Positions 20,401-29,590 of a DNA stretch of 64,000 nt are shown piece after piece (the stretch's first letter is position 1; each line of letters begins with the position of its first letter). The translations under genes were made by a program, and so were the position numbers. The notes under the pieces are model-generated. The model saw nothing but the letters and a program-made list of their open reading frames with translations, was not told the DNA's origin and ran no database searches. Source of the stretch: Epithemia pelagica (lineage: Eukaryota > Bacillariophyta > Bacillariophyceae > Surirellales > Surirellaceae); the NCBI GenBank assembly GCA_946965045.2, contig OX337238.1, positions 3,286,001 to 3,350,000 on the forward strand, written 5' to 3'.

Positions 20401-23290
20401 TGTCTCGGGATGTAAATAAGCGTCCTTTAGTGGAGCATACAAAGTGATCTACGCTTACACACTGACCAGGGTAAAGATTTCCGGCTTTTGTTATTCCCCG
20501 TCTGTCTTTTACAATGGAACTCAAGGTTCCAGGTGATGGACGTCTCTTTTGTTTTCCATATTGACACGCTGCACAAAGAGGTAAGTCGGTGAGTGATGCT
20601 GCTTTTGTGTGCAAACGACGCTGTTGCTCAGTTTTTGCGAGAATTCCAGTTCTCATAATGAACTGGATTCGACGAAACGATAGGTGCCCAAGGCGTAGAT
20701 GCCAACGTACCAGTTCCTTCTGTGTCTCACTAAGATTCTTGTTTTGTTCTGATGTTTCGTTGACGATTGTGTTGAGAGCATGCGAACTCTTGGTTACTTC
20801 CTCATGGTTGTAACCGTACGACATTGGGAGATTGTTTTGCGGATTCACAACGACAGTGACTTGTGTTCGTGTTGTGTCTTCAGGTAAACCGGTGAGTACC
20901 AATGTTTTACCGTCTTGCACAATCTTTTCGCCGTCATACGTCTGAAGCAAACTCTGTGTCGATAACAGTCTGACACTTGTCTTGGGTACCAGGAAAGCAG
21001 GAATTCGAAGTTGTCGGATGTTCCCAGAAGAATCAAGGATGCTCCACAAGACCTCTCCGCGGCCAATCGCTTTCATGCGATTGGCAATGCCTTTCACCTT
21101 GAAGTTTGGTAGTGGTTCGATCTTGCCCACGAAGTCCTTTTCGTTGTTGGTAATGGAGATGCTGGCGCCACTATCCCAGATGATGGGATAAGACGCATCA
21201 TTCGGCATTGCGCTCCTCAAGGCCATTGGATCCTGAAGGCACGCTTCCAAGCCAGCAGGAGTGATGTACCTCCATGAGTCGTAGTTGCGTGTGTTCCCCA
21301 AGACTTGAAAGGCGTTGAGGGAGCGGAGTTCCTCAAGGTATGCAGTCAAACCAAAGACTTGTCTTGGGGTTGATGACTGTCGGTTGCTCCTCAAGGCTTC
21401 ACTTCGAGTGGGTGAGTGGTTATCGGTGTTTCTGTTACGACGATTGGGCGTCGTGAACGAGGTTCGGTTGTTGTAATGGAAGCGCTGGTAGCTATTCGTG
21501 GGAATCACAGAGCTGCGGGTTCCCATGGGTGGATTAAACCTGGTACGTGCTGAATTGTTGTTGTTGTTGTACGGAGTTGCGCGACGACGGAGAGGGATTG
21601 GTCGCGGCATCCGTTGTCGCATACGCGCTCGTTTGTGTGCCGGTGAAGAAGTCACGGATCGAAACGACGGCTTTCGCTTGACACGAGGGTGATTCAAAGG
21701 GAATGCAGTGTTCTTCCCTCTTTTCGGACGGGTACTGACGGGTGCACACGGAGGAGCAGCGTGAGTGGACCCAAAAGAGTCCAGATGCAACAACTTACAA
21801 AACGACCCAACAATCAAACGGATGTAAATGAGCGGGAAACGGCGGCTCATTGCATAGGCCAGTCCATTGCTCACCACACTCCACAATCCACCAGATGATA
21901 AGGTAGAAGAGGGCGGAGGTACCGGATGGAGAGTGGCACGGAAATGGTGGACGGAAGGTGTCGATGTGGAGTTGAACAAAGGAGAAGGATGGCCTGTCAC
22001 GGGTGAAATGGTCTTGGGAAGCAAGATCAAAACAACAATCCAGCAGGAAAGCCAAGAAAAGAAGGCAGGTTGGCATGATGGATGGGCCAAAACGCTCCAG
22101 AGCAAAGCCCATAGTCCATAAAATAAAGTCTTGGTTCCCATCCAGTAGTAGCCAAAGCTAGACATGAGAGAGGCCATTCCGTCTGTGAAGACTGTAGTTG
22201 CATAGGTGGAGGGTTGGGGTGATGGCAGAAGATAGAGGACACTGGGTACCACCACAACCAACGTGATGAAGCTAGCACGTAACATGTGACGGCTCAGGGA
22301 TCTTGAGTCAACAGTAGTGTCGACAGGCGCGGGAGCGCGTGGCGGAGTCACGTAAGGGCGACCACGGCGGGTTGACTCGGTGTATGACATGTCAAAAGCA
22401 GCCATATAAACCTTCGCGTGGTCATCTGTAGGATAGGACCTGTCTTGGTCAACAGTCACAGTAGAGATGGAGTCATTAGAAGAGACTCGATCGGGAGTGA
22501 CCGTAAGACAGGGGCGATCCAAGTTGTACCACGGTGGTGAAATTGGTCCACATTTCGTCAGTTCATAGGCTACATCATGTACGAGACTCAATCCCGCATG
22601 TTCGTAGGGCGATCCTGGTGTTTGTTCGCACTCAAGAATAAAATACCACATGTCGCGAATCATGCGACGGGTATTTTGAATCCGAAGAGTCAAAAGATCT
22701 TTCAGTCCCGGGTCAGCTGCATGGGAATACTCAGCATACAAAAACCATAAGTGGTCGGCCGCACTTGTGATCAGCTCATCCATGGTGTCAGGATGGCGAG
22801 CCAGTTCGGCTTCATTTTCTGCAGCATCGTCTCCTTGCAAGTTTGTGGTGTCGTCGAGATCCATCATGGCAGCACAGGCATAGTATTTTGCAAATGGATT
22901 TTCGCTGCGCTTTTTGGTCCTAGAGTCGTCGTCGGTTTTGCTGGTATCTGTTGGTACGTACAGTGCACCAAATTGACTGTTGTCGACGAAAGAGGTGGAT
23001 GAGACAGATTCATCAGCCATGTTCTCCAAGGTCTCACACGCTGTGCTTCTTGAATGTAGATCGACGGGCGGTGGATCGGAAATATTCACGGGAGAAGGCG
23101 TGGCGTTACTCTGATTCAAGAACGAGACAAATTGATCATATTTCTGGTCAATGGGTCGGTGCTCCATGATTCGAGAGCGAAGAAGGCAAGGAAGAGGAGT
23201 TGAGTGCACACTCATCTCGGGCCAGACGGGGGCTGGATTCGGATGGTTCGGGATTCTGGTTCCATCAATGAACCATCTCACGAACCATTC
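17498..23290 (-). CDS. Copia-2 pol: protease, integrase, reverse transcriptase, RNase H
   Basis: About 1,930 residues, in the same frame as gag and directly after gag's TAA; the nearest start-like codon is a GTG at 23281. Counting from 23281: a long leader with hydrophobic helices near residues 330-350 and 404-423; protease DSGAS with D703; pre-integrase finger HLRLGHLS ... CAAC; integrase D945, D1019 and E1055 (DD35E spacing); a Pro/Ser/Thr-rich linker; reverse transcriptase with WVDD at 1595-1598 instead of YVDD and a canonical SLYGLSSAPRLWY; RNase H with YVDADFAG, STLQAEY, EDN and TPRTKHFN; tail ADYFTK. No internal stop. Confidence 0.92.
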   Translation of the reverse strand, partial: EWFVRWFIDGTRIPNHPNPAPVWPEMSVHSTPLPCLLRSRIMEHRPIDQKYDQFVSFLNQSNATPSPVNISDPPPVDLHSRSTACETLENMADESVSSTSFVDNSQFGALYVPTDTSKTDDDSRTKKRSENPFAKYYACAAMMDLDDTTNLQGDDAAENEAELARHPDTMDELITSAADHLWFLYAEYSHAADPGLKDLLTLRIQNTRRMIRDMWYFILECEQTPGSPYEHAGLSLVHDVAYELTKCGPISPPWYNLDRPCLTVTPDRVSSNDSISTVTVDQDRSYPTDDHAKVYMAAFDMSYTESTRRGRPYVTPPRAPAPVDTTVDSRSLSRHMLRASFITLVVVVPSVLYLLPSPQPSTYATTVFTDGMASLMSSFGYYWMGTKTLFYGLWALLWSVLAHPSCQPAFFSWLSCWIVVLILLPKTISPVTGHPSPLFNSTSTPSVHHFRATLHPVPPPSSTLSSGGLWSVVSNGLAYAMSRRFPLIYIRLIVGSFCKLLHLDSFGSTHAAPPCAPVSTRPKRGKNTAFPLNHPRVKRKPSFRSVTSSPAHKRARMRQRMPRPIPLRRRATPYNNNNNSARTRFNPPMGTRSSVIPTNSYQRFHYNNRTSFTTPNRRNRNTDNHSPTRSEALRSNRQSSTPRQVFGLTAYLEELRSLNAFQVLGNTRNYDSWRYITPAGLEACLQDPMALRSAMPNDASYPIIWDSGASISITNNEKDFVGKIEPLPNFKVKGIANRMKAIGRGEVLWSILDSSGNIRQLRIPAFLVPKTSVRLLSTQSLLQTYDGEKIVQDGKTLVLTGLPEDTTRTQVTVVVNPQNNLPMSYGYNHEEVTKSSHALNTIVNETSEQNKNLSETQKELVRWHLRLGHLSFRRIQFIMRTGILAKTEQQRRLHTKAASLTDLPLCAACQYGKQKRRPSPGTLSSIVKDRRGITKAGNLYPGQCVSVDHFVCSTKGRLFTSRDKSKSSDLYMGGAIFVDHASGYTWIGFQSHLNTHETLRVKDSFELFCRDVGVVPLQYLTDNGSAFTSAKYTESLQNFAQTYRFAGVGAHHHAGIAERAIQTIMSIARTMMLHAAIQWPEMADPSLWPMAVAHATFLSNHVPSLDTGISPHDLFTRTRWEQRKFHDLHVWGCPVYVLDKAMADGKKLPRWKPRSTRGILMGLSTRHATTVPLVLNPNTGYITPQFHVVFDDWFSTIATSVEDLPDLTSHEWDRLFGDSHYQYIEDDDDLDYESPAPHDVLHHSDFGNKQTTVTRSIETHDPPSVLPSHSNSPGIYPLNTPGSAPGEKPVPLSEGVTPLSPSTPLSQRETVRTTPTKLPTIAEQPSPMTPSLPAPPSFEPSTPQREQPQSPRIPTPAPTPGPTMVSRRSGRTIRPPKRYVQDLCSFPASVQSSDLLSMMKASLSDPDTLSYDEAMRDKDLTKWQAAASKEIRELEEKGTWVEVPQSEATTRILPGTWVFKRKRTPDGEISKFKARYCVRGDLQESEQENYSPVVNWSTIRIVLTLSLILGWELACIDFNNAFVQATLNEPVWIHLPRGFRSSLKGTTCLRLVKSLYGLSSAPRLWYDHLIQALKEDGFQMSKHDQCLLYKENIIIFLWVDDCGVCAPTITLIDELVERLKKKGLSLEKEGNFTNYLGINFVRDEKTNSITMTQKGLINKVIDATNMQDCNPNWTPATQLALGSDPDGEPMKEKWQYSSIVGMLLYLATNTRPDIAFAVSQVARFNSNPKKSHAAAVKTIVRYLARTKDKGTIFTPTKDFKLDCYVDADFAGLHGREPQDNPVSAKSRTGYILSFCGCPLIWRSQLQSSVALSTLQAEYHALSQAMRSVIATRRVIEELLANLDLPFEKPTIFSEVFEDNTGAFYLATKQRLTPRTKHFNTYLHFFWEHVGDHPGGVKVSMVGTEEQRADYFTKCQTRELFEKCRKLNQGW

Positions 23291-25924
23291 TTAGTCCTTG
23301 ACTCGCTGGTAGGCGACAGCCACGGTAAGTTCTGGTTCTTGATGTCGAAGAGCGTACACCGTGTACTGCGCCCTTTCGTACCTCATTCCGTCTCTTTTTG
23401 CTGTGTTGGCTTCTTGCTCGATGGAGATGCGTGGATCACGTGGACGTGGCCGAGGTACAAAACCTCGAGTCCACTGCTCGAGAGCTTCAGTGGCAGGAGT
23501 CGGGAATTGGTCATGGCGCAATGGCGTCGGGTTCGTCACCGGTGAGATCTCGGGTCGCCGAAGAGCTGGCGGCTTCGAGTCGTCCAGGAGTCCTTCTTGC
23601 AGGTTCTTGAGGTGGGTAAGTTCGCTGCTGTTGTCATGGCTGATAAGCGATCCTTCTTGTGTATCCATGGTTGTGTCCAAACCACCAGCATTCTCATCAC
23701 TATCCTGTTCGTCCTCCTGCTTGATCTTGGTGCTGTCGAAGCTTTTGTCGTGCACAGCTGCGTTGGCTTCAACGCTAGAGAAGGTACGTTGGTCTGTGGG
23801 ACTGTGGTCACTGCCGTACCACATATCGATGTCGTCCCACCTGTCGAAGTACAGTGTCTTGGCATGCGATCCACTCAACTTTCCCTTTTTCTTTTCTTGT
23901 TCTTCTTCCTTGTTACTTGCCGAACTCGGTAAGTCTTTGTTTGCCACAACTGGTGTGAGTTTTTGTGCCACAAGTGGTGGCATATCAGCATACTCATCTT
24001 CGTTGTCTTCACTTTCAGTGGAGCTGTCATCGTCCTTGTGAGGTCGACAGATCGAGACTGTTTCATTATTTGTGCTTGTTTTCTTTTCTTTTGTTTCTGT
24101 GTTGCAAGTGCATGGTTCATTGTCATCATCCTTGTGGTCGCTATCGTTGTGATTGGTGGCGGTTGGTTCATTGTTGTTGGGTGACAGGATGCGGCGCAAT
24201 TCGTCGAACGGAATAGGCGGTGTCCGGTCAGTGTCATCATCGTCGTTTCCAGAGTTGGTGGAACTGCAGTCCATGGACGAGCTGTCATCGGATGGTGACA
24301 TGTCCCAAATGGTGAAGAAGACGTAGTGGTCGACGGTGTCCTTGCAACAATCAACCGAATCGCAACAATCATCATCATCATTCATCAGAGCTTCGCAACA
24401 ATCCACAGAGGCAAGGGACATACAGTCGGGTAAAGCAGCGACGGGCAAGGCAGGAGGATCAAGTTGGTCGAGATCGAATTCGGTCTGCCAAGCGGATACT
24501 TCGAGTTCAAGTTTCTTCGCATGGGTGGCATTCCGAGGTTTTGCTTTGTCCTTGTCGCCAGGAGACTTTTTATACCCAACAATATGGTTTGCCGTGGTGT
24601 GAGAGGTGTTCCAACGGGTACAAACACCACACCAGAGCCACCGCTGACCCTGGATCGTCTGCTGCTCAGGTGCACCAGGAGCAGGAGGGATCTTCTGCCA
24701 AGGGTGAGCCTGCGATCGATCAACGCGAGTGTTGTTACGCTTGTGAATCGGCTTTCCCTTCCTGTCGCGGTGATTGGAGCCAGGCTGGGTGTTTGGTCCA
24801 TTGCTTGGAGTCGGATTGGAACCCGGCGGGTTTCGAAGTGTCTGAATGAGTGCATTAAGACTAGCTTGAGTCATAATAGAATGCCGTTTCTTCTTAGTCT
24901 TCGAAACGGTAGCCTTGTTAGCGGTGAACGACGAGGGGACGGATTTAGAATCAGGAGAACTTCGTTTAGGTGACCATTCACCTTCCTTGACACAGATTAG
25001 GTACTTCTTGTTCGCCTCTTCGATAACATCTGTGTACAAAAGACGCTCTTTCTTCATATGACTGTCTCCGATAGAGCGATCTAGAAACCGAATATGGATA
25101 ATACCGTCATTGACACGCTTGTTCAGAGTAAGTAGGTCGAACTTAGGCGTGTCAGGCCATTCAGTCTTGAGGATGTTAGCTAGGAGGTTCCCAGTCAGAG
25201 TGTGGTCGCACTGTCCAGCTGCGATCAACGGTCGCGCTTTTTCCAAAAAATCTTTAGTCAACGCCATAATATCGTGGCCAGGGTACTTGTGAGGCACAAG
25301 AGCTCGCATCTCGTGCTTCACTTGTTCCCAGTGCTGCGGGGAATCATGTGTCACGATGGTGACAAGGACCATGAAGAGCTCGGGGAAGCACGTCACTTCC
25401 CGACTCTGGTCCTCAACTTCGTGCCTAAAGGACTTTTCCAAACAGTCCAGTAAGTAGTCCTGGGCACTGACGTCGTTGTTTCTGTCGTACTTGTCATAAC
25501 TCACAATCTGCGTCTTCATCAATTCCTTCACCTTGCTCATCGTATATTTTGGGTGCTCGATTACAATGAACAACATGTCTTTGGGATCATGAGGATTGGG
25601 GAGGTATGCGATCGAGTCCATGCCGTGTTTAATCAAGTGCTGCTTGATTTCATCCTGGAGACGGCTAAAATCACCGGTCTTCTTGCTGTACTTTTCGTCA
25701 GGCCCGGAGATGCGATCGTAGTATTTCTTGTCTGTCAGGGTACGTATCTGCATCGTTCGCAGTGGCTCTGTCGCCTTTACCTCTAACCCATCCCACTTGT
25801 ACGTGGGTTTTCCTCCAGTCCAGGCCACCCATTCGTCCTTCTTGCTTCGGACCAGTCCGCCAATCTTCGGCGGATCGGGGCGGTAATCGATACCGGGTGG
25901 AGGAGTAGGAGTCTCGTCACTCAT
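23291..25924 (-). CDS. Copia-2 gag polyprotein
   Basis: 877 residues from the first in-frame ATG (25924, MSDETPTPPPG); the frame opens 73 residues earlier but only from a GTG. A capsid-like helical region (about residues 20-340) precedes a basic zone with KNNTR and a zinc-finger-like WLWCGVCTRWNTSH/ANH. The C-terminal half is strongly acidic with Asp/Ser runs, unusual for a compact copia gag. It stops at TAA 23293-23291 with pol continuing in frame. Confidence 0.85.
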   Translation of the reverse strand: MSDETPTPPPGIDYRPDPPKIGGLVRSKKDEWVAWTGGKPTYKWDGLEVKATEPLRTMQIRTLTDKKYYDRISGPDEKYSKKTGDFSRLQDEIKQHLIKHGMDSIAYLPNPHDPKDMLFIVIEHPKYTMSKVKELMKTQIVSYDKYDRNNDVSAQDYLLDCLEKSFRHEVEDQSREVTCFPELFMVLVTIVTHDSPQHWEQVKHEMRALVPHKYPGHDIMALTKDFLEKARPLIAAGQCDHTLTGNLLANILKTEWPDTPKFDLLTLNKRVNDGIIHIRFLDRSIGDSHMKKERLLYTDVIEEANKKYLICVKEGEWSPKRSSPDSKSVPSSFTANKATVSKTKKKRHSIMTQASLNALIQTLRNPPGSNPTPSNGPNTQPGSNHRDRKGKPIHKRNNTRVDRSQAHPWQKIPPAPGAPEQQTIQGQRWLWCGVCTRWNTSHTTANHIVGYKKSPGDKDKAKPRNATHAKKLELEVSAWQTEFDLDQLDPPALPVAALPDCMSLASVDCCEALMNDDDDCCDSVDCCKDTVDHYVFFTIWDMSPSDDSSSMDCSSTNSGNDDDDTDRTPPIPFDELRRILSPNNNEPTATNHNDSDHKDDDNEPCTCNTETKEKKTSTNNETVSICRPHKDDDSSTESEDNEDEYADMPPLVAQKLTPVVANKDLPSSASNKEEEQEKKKGKLSGSHAKTLYFDRWDDIDMWYGSDHSPTDQRTFSSVEANAAVHDKSFDSTKIKQEDEQDSDENAGGLDTTMDTQEGSLISHDNSSELTHLKNLQEGLLDDSKPPALRRPEISPVTNPTPLRHDQFPTPATEALEQWTRGFVPRPRPRDPRISIEQEANTAKRDGMRYERAQYTVYALRHQEPELTVAVAYQRVKD

Positions 25925-26388
25925 GGTGGTCTTCCTTCTTTGTTGTTGAGATGCAACAATCAAACCCTGATGTTGGGTGTCGTTGTTAGATGGACCTGGT
26001 GGAGACTCAACAATCTGCGATTCCGAAGCAGCAATACTTTGTCCTTGTTCGTCAACAAGGGCGTCTTCGTTCGTCGGATTGGCTACAGGTGTTGGAAGAT
26101 CAGCGGTACTGGATACGGTGTCTTCGTCACCTGGTATGGACACGAGGTCGAAGCTTCCTGCACCACTGGAAGTTGGTGAGTCCTCGTCGCTCGTGTTGGT
26201 ACCTTGGTTGGAGCCTTGATGGCTTCCGGCGCGCTTGGTTGGATGCTAGTGGATCGATAACCACGTAGCAATGGAGATTTGTCGTTCCCTTCCTGATGAA
26301 TACAATAATTCACACTGAAGAGAGGTTGGTTCGGTCCGTCGGTCTTGTCGGCAATACGATAGAGGAGGCGTACGGTTCGTCAGCCTCT

Positions 26389-26403
26389 TTGGGCTCAATA
26401 ACC
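26389..26403 (-). other. Copia-2 primer-binding site
   Basis: Reading the minus strand, GGTTATTGAGCCCAA follows the 5' LTR directly. It shares GGTTAT and AGCCCAA with the Copia-1 site, indicating priming by an internal fragment of initiator methionine tRNA. Confidence 0.65.
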
Positions 26404-27171
26404 ACTTAATGTATGTAGAAAACTAACGTAAGACGTGATGGTTAGTGCTCTGAACTTCTGTAGTCAACCAGTTCACTCGGTACACGATGGGGCCCTCACC
26501 TTGTACTAGGTTAGTATGGTTGACTCCTTCCTAAAGGTTGCTTACAACTTTCAGGTTTTTATAAGAAGTGAGCTTATTCTATCGAAAGTGTTTGTTTCTC
26601 ATGATTGCTCTTTCATTACTTCCTTTCAGTCATAAAGAGTTTACTTTTCCCGAATCGTTGGGCCCGGTGAAGAAACATCTTTGACTTCTAGGTAAGGCGC
26701 TACAGACGCTCTACGTTTAGGGACTAATGGAACCTGTTCTCTTAGTGCATAGAACCTGTTCCATATACTCAAACTGTGAGGGATAGAGGCGGAACTATTG
26801 GCTTGAACCGAGTATCCATGATCCTTTGGTGAATCTTGTTGTAAGTTGGAGACGTGTATGTTTTAGGTGAGACATAGCCTGGACTTTGCTTCCGAGTGGA
26901 GCTCGTCCGGCTTTTGCCTGTCGTAGATAGTAGTGGGCATATGTAAATGTGTATCACAAAACACCAGGGTTATTCAGAGAGGGAACATTGTGCCGCAGGC
27001 TCGGACATGTCACATACATGGGCACAGCTTCGTCAGCCGTCCACGCACGTGTTCGCACAAGCTTGCAGGACAGATGGCACAGCTATGTCATGGTAGACGT
27101 GTACTCTCATAAAGTCTAGGTGTTGTTCTTCGAAAGGTAGTTCTAGGTCTATAGCTAGCCGTACTTTAACT
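26404..27171 (-). repeat. Copia-2 5' LTR
   Basis: 768-bp LTR upstream of gag on the minus strand, nearly identical to 16681-17448. It is flanked by ATGGG at 27172-27176. Confidence 0.92.
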
Positions 27172-27459
27172 ATGGGCGACGAGGAACGAGGACGGTCATC
27201 TCGAGACACCTCTGTTGCCAACGTGCAACTCAAGGCCGGCCTTCAACTCTTTGATTCCTTTCACGACACGGGTGTGGAAACACCAAACGACGAACCGCCT
27301 GCTGTTGCAACCGATCGAAGTGTGGCTGTTGTGGCGACCGATTCAACGGAAGTTGATGTCTATGAGGCCATTGATACAGTCTTGGACCAACGCGGTCACT
27401 ACAACGGCGAACTGGACAAGAGTGATCATTTTGTAAGAAAAGCATACTGGCTTCATTGA
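27172..27459 (+). pseudogene. Inverted, truncated copy of the gene B 3' end
   Basis: The open frame beginning MGDEE matches the C-terminus of gene B: VANVQLKAGLQLFDSF, DTGVETPNDEPP and LDQRGHYNGELDKSDH are shared. Relative to gene B it lacks 38 bp between two ATCA tetranucleotides, which shifts the frame and replaces the last residues. Copia-2 sits exactly at the start of the fragment. Orientation is opposite to gene B. It is non-functional unless the short peptide is expressed. Confidence 0.8.
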
Positions 27460-27747
27460 ACGCATCAACATACTTTGTTCTTTATCGATAGTTACATACT
27501 CTAGAGAACCAGTCTTCGATTGATAGCACATGAAGTGCGTTTTGCCCTTTGTTCCTTGTGACTGAGTATACAACAACAGTGGTTTTTTTATGGTCTGCCA
27601 ACATGATACGAGCGTTAGGAACATACCACACTGCTTTTCTTACTTTGCTATGACATTGGTTAGTGAACAAGTGCCTCCTCAAATAATACTTGCTTGCTTC
27701 AACGGGGACTGAGGTTGTTTTGCTCTTGTGTGCGTCAGTAGGATTTC
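27460..27747. repeat. Inverted duplicate of the gene B / Kelch intergenic region
   Basis: Non-coding sequence that matches the reverse complement of about 37860-38140, including the stretches CGCATCAACATACTTTG and CTCAAATAATACTTGC or close variants. It links the gene B fragment and K3 as one inverted duplication. Confidence 0.7.
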
Positions 27748-29363
27748 TTAAAACTCACCAGGAACAAGGGACTGAATTTGCATATGGGAAAGTTCCAACA
27801 TGCGTTTGAATAACAGAGTGTGTTTGTCCACCAATCCAAGTCGTCTCCATGACATAGACCTACTGGTAATGAGGCTGGGAAACACGACACTAACGATGCC
27901 ATCGAAAAGGGCAACCATGGGGCTCGAACAAGAGAAGTTGCATGGAAAAATCCACGATTGGTCTCGTCTAGTATCCAGAACCACTAGAGAGGGTCTACGG
28001 TCAAAAAAGGGGCCACCCCTATCTCGACGATCCACGAACAACAAACAGGACCCGACTCGGACCACTTCCTGACATTCGACGTCTCGAAGCGTATGATCCC
28101 CGTGAACCTTCCAAGACATCATGGTCGATGATAATTCTTCAGAATTGACGCCATCACTTGTAGTATCCAAACAGGGTGGAAGAAAATTCAGATATTCTAC
28201 GGATCGTCCACGAAGAGCACAACCTTGTTCACATAGACCACCAACAACGAAGACGCGGTTCTGCACTACTATAGCTCCTCGGAATGGAAGTAGGATTTTC
28301 GTCTTATATAGCCTTATATTGCCCACGACGGCCGCGCTCTCATACGCGAGCAAGTGCGGAGCTAAAAAAGATAATGCGGAGCAAAAAAAAAGTCCTGGGA
28401 AAAAAGTGTGACAGTTAACTAGGGGGGGACTCGGAGGTTATAGAAGCAAGCGACATCCCCTCCTGGTCGTGGGGGCACTTGTCGGGGCTATTGACTCCTC
28501 GGCGGGCAATAGCTCCTCGTCGTGGACCGCCAAATCCGCTGACGCGGATTTAGAAGGCGGTCCACTTCTCGGAGCTATTGCCCTTCTCGGAGTCAATAGC
28601 CCCTCCTCGAGCCTCCCCACTCCGCGGAGCGGATGTAGAATTACAACTCCCATCCCAAAGGAGTATCGGGGACAAATGAGAGAGGGTCCACTATATGGCA
28701 TGGACAAATATGGAAAGTGTGTATCGATGATCTCCACTGAGGCCAAGACGCGGCGCTCTCGATGAGAACGATTTTGACCCACCACCGCATTAGATCTCCC
28801 ACCCGCCACGACAATGTAGCGATCTTGAATCGAAACAGCGTTAGCGAACGCTCGCGGCATGCTCATGCAACAATGAAAAGTTTGCCAAGCCGAAGTTGTC
28901 CTGTTGTTGTTGGCGGTGGTGTGTTCTGTCAGTAATGACTTTATTGATATCCTTTCGATCGAGTTTAAAGCGTTGCCCCTGGCATTTTCTCCACCAATGG
29001 CATAAACATTGTCTCCACAGACAACGACTGTCAAATTTATTCTGCCTTTTGTCATTGGTGGTCCTCGACTCCAGCTTCCATTTTCACCACTCTAAAGAAG
29101 AACGGAATCTACTGCTTCACGACGTCCACTTCGGGGTGATGACAGGTATTGTCGTCCTCCCAACAATAGAATCATTCCTTGTCTAGGGTTATCGGGAGGA
29201 CGAACCAGTACACAGGAATAATCAAACCATACTTCATCATTCAACAGTGACGGCATTCTTCTCGTTCAGAGGTGCAATGTGGCTCTCGAAGACCGGTACG
29301 CTCATTGATGCTGGGACTCAAGAACACCAGACCCGACAATCGCGCTTGTTCTTGCCAATTCAT
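27748..29363 (-). pseudogene. Kelch gene K3, broken by insertion and frameshifts
   Basis: The start MNWQEQARLSGLVFL is at 29363. The N-terminal frame stops at 29241 after EREECRHC; the middle resumes from about 29055 (CGDNVYAIGG, YIVVAGG) and ends where a 372-bp insertion enters after YSFGMGV (28641). The C-terminal part resumes after the insertion at IVVQNRVFVVGG and ends with the Kelch tail LVDKHTLLFKRML/MQIQSLV at 27748. At least one frameshift plus the insertion make a normal product impossible. Sequence is closer to K6 and K1 than to K4/K5. Confidence 0.85.
28270..28641. mobile_element. Fold-back (hairpin) insertion inside K3
   Basis: Removing 28270-28641 restores the Kelch reading GTTCTGCAC-TAC-AACTCCCATCCC, with TAC on both sides (28267-28269 and 28642-28644) as a 3-bp target duplication. 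The insert has a long inverted repeat centred near 28541: arms GGGGCTATTGACTCC (28484) and GGAGTCAATAGCCCC (28589), inner arms GGACCGCC/GGCGGTCC and AATCCGC/GCGGATT. An outer, less perfect pairing extends to about 28450 and 28635. It has no coding capacity. This fits a non-autonomous fold-back or MITE-like element of unknown family. Confidence 0.75.
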
Positions 29364-29504
29364 GTTCGTAGTAGGCAATTGTGCGAATGTTTCACAGTGC
29401 CGTTTGTGTGTGCTCCTTGTGGTGGTTTTGTCTCCTCCGGTTTCAAAACTCAACTGAGTCAACGCTCCCAATTCCCATTTGCGGGTCTGCCGGCAGGTCT
29501 ACCT

Positions 29505-29590
29505 AGCAAGCGTGTGTGTCGGAACGCATCCCCTTGCGAAATTTCCACGCACGATCGTTTGAGGTTTTGACGAGATGTGCCAAAACTACA
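29505..29590 (-). promoter_or_regulatory. Weak match to the conserved Kelch 5' flank (K3)
   Basis: GGAACGCATCCCC, AAATTTCCACGCACGATCG and GATGTGCCAAAAC upstream of the K3 start are decayed relatives of the K2/K4/K5 flank block. Confidence 0.35.

Larger units (their letters stand above)
16681..27171 (-). mobile_element. Copia-2: large Ty1/copia LTR retrotransposon
   Basis: 10,491 bp on the minus strand. Two 768-bp LTRs (16681-17448 and 26404-27171) differ at only two positions that I can see, near their gag-distal ends. The 5-bp target duplication ATGGG lies at 16676-16680 and 27172-27176. Gag and pol are both long and uninterrupted, sharing one reading frame separated by a single TAA. The structure suggests a young, potentially competent element. 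It inserted into a duplicated fragment of gene B, at the ATGGG that now begins the residual open frame. Confidence 0.95.

Noticed and set aside
23361-24041. 226-residue plus-strand frame
   Set aside because: Antisense shadow of the acidic, Asp/Ser-rich end of Copia-2 gag.
26769-26957. 62-residue frame in the Copia-2 LTR (also at 17046-17234)
   Set aside because: Identical only because the two LTRs are copies; too short and without motif to claim coding.
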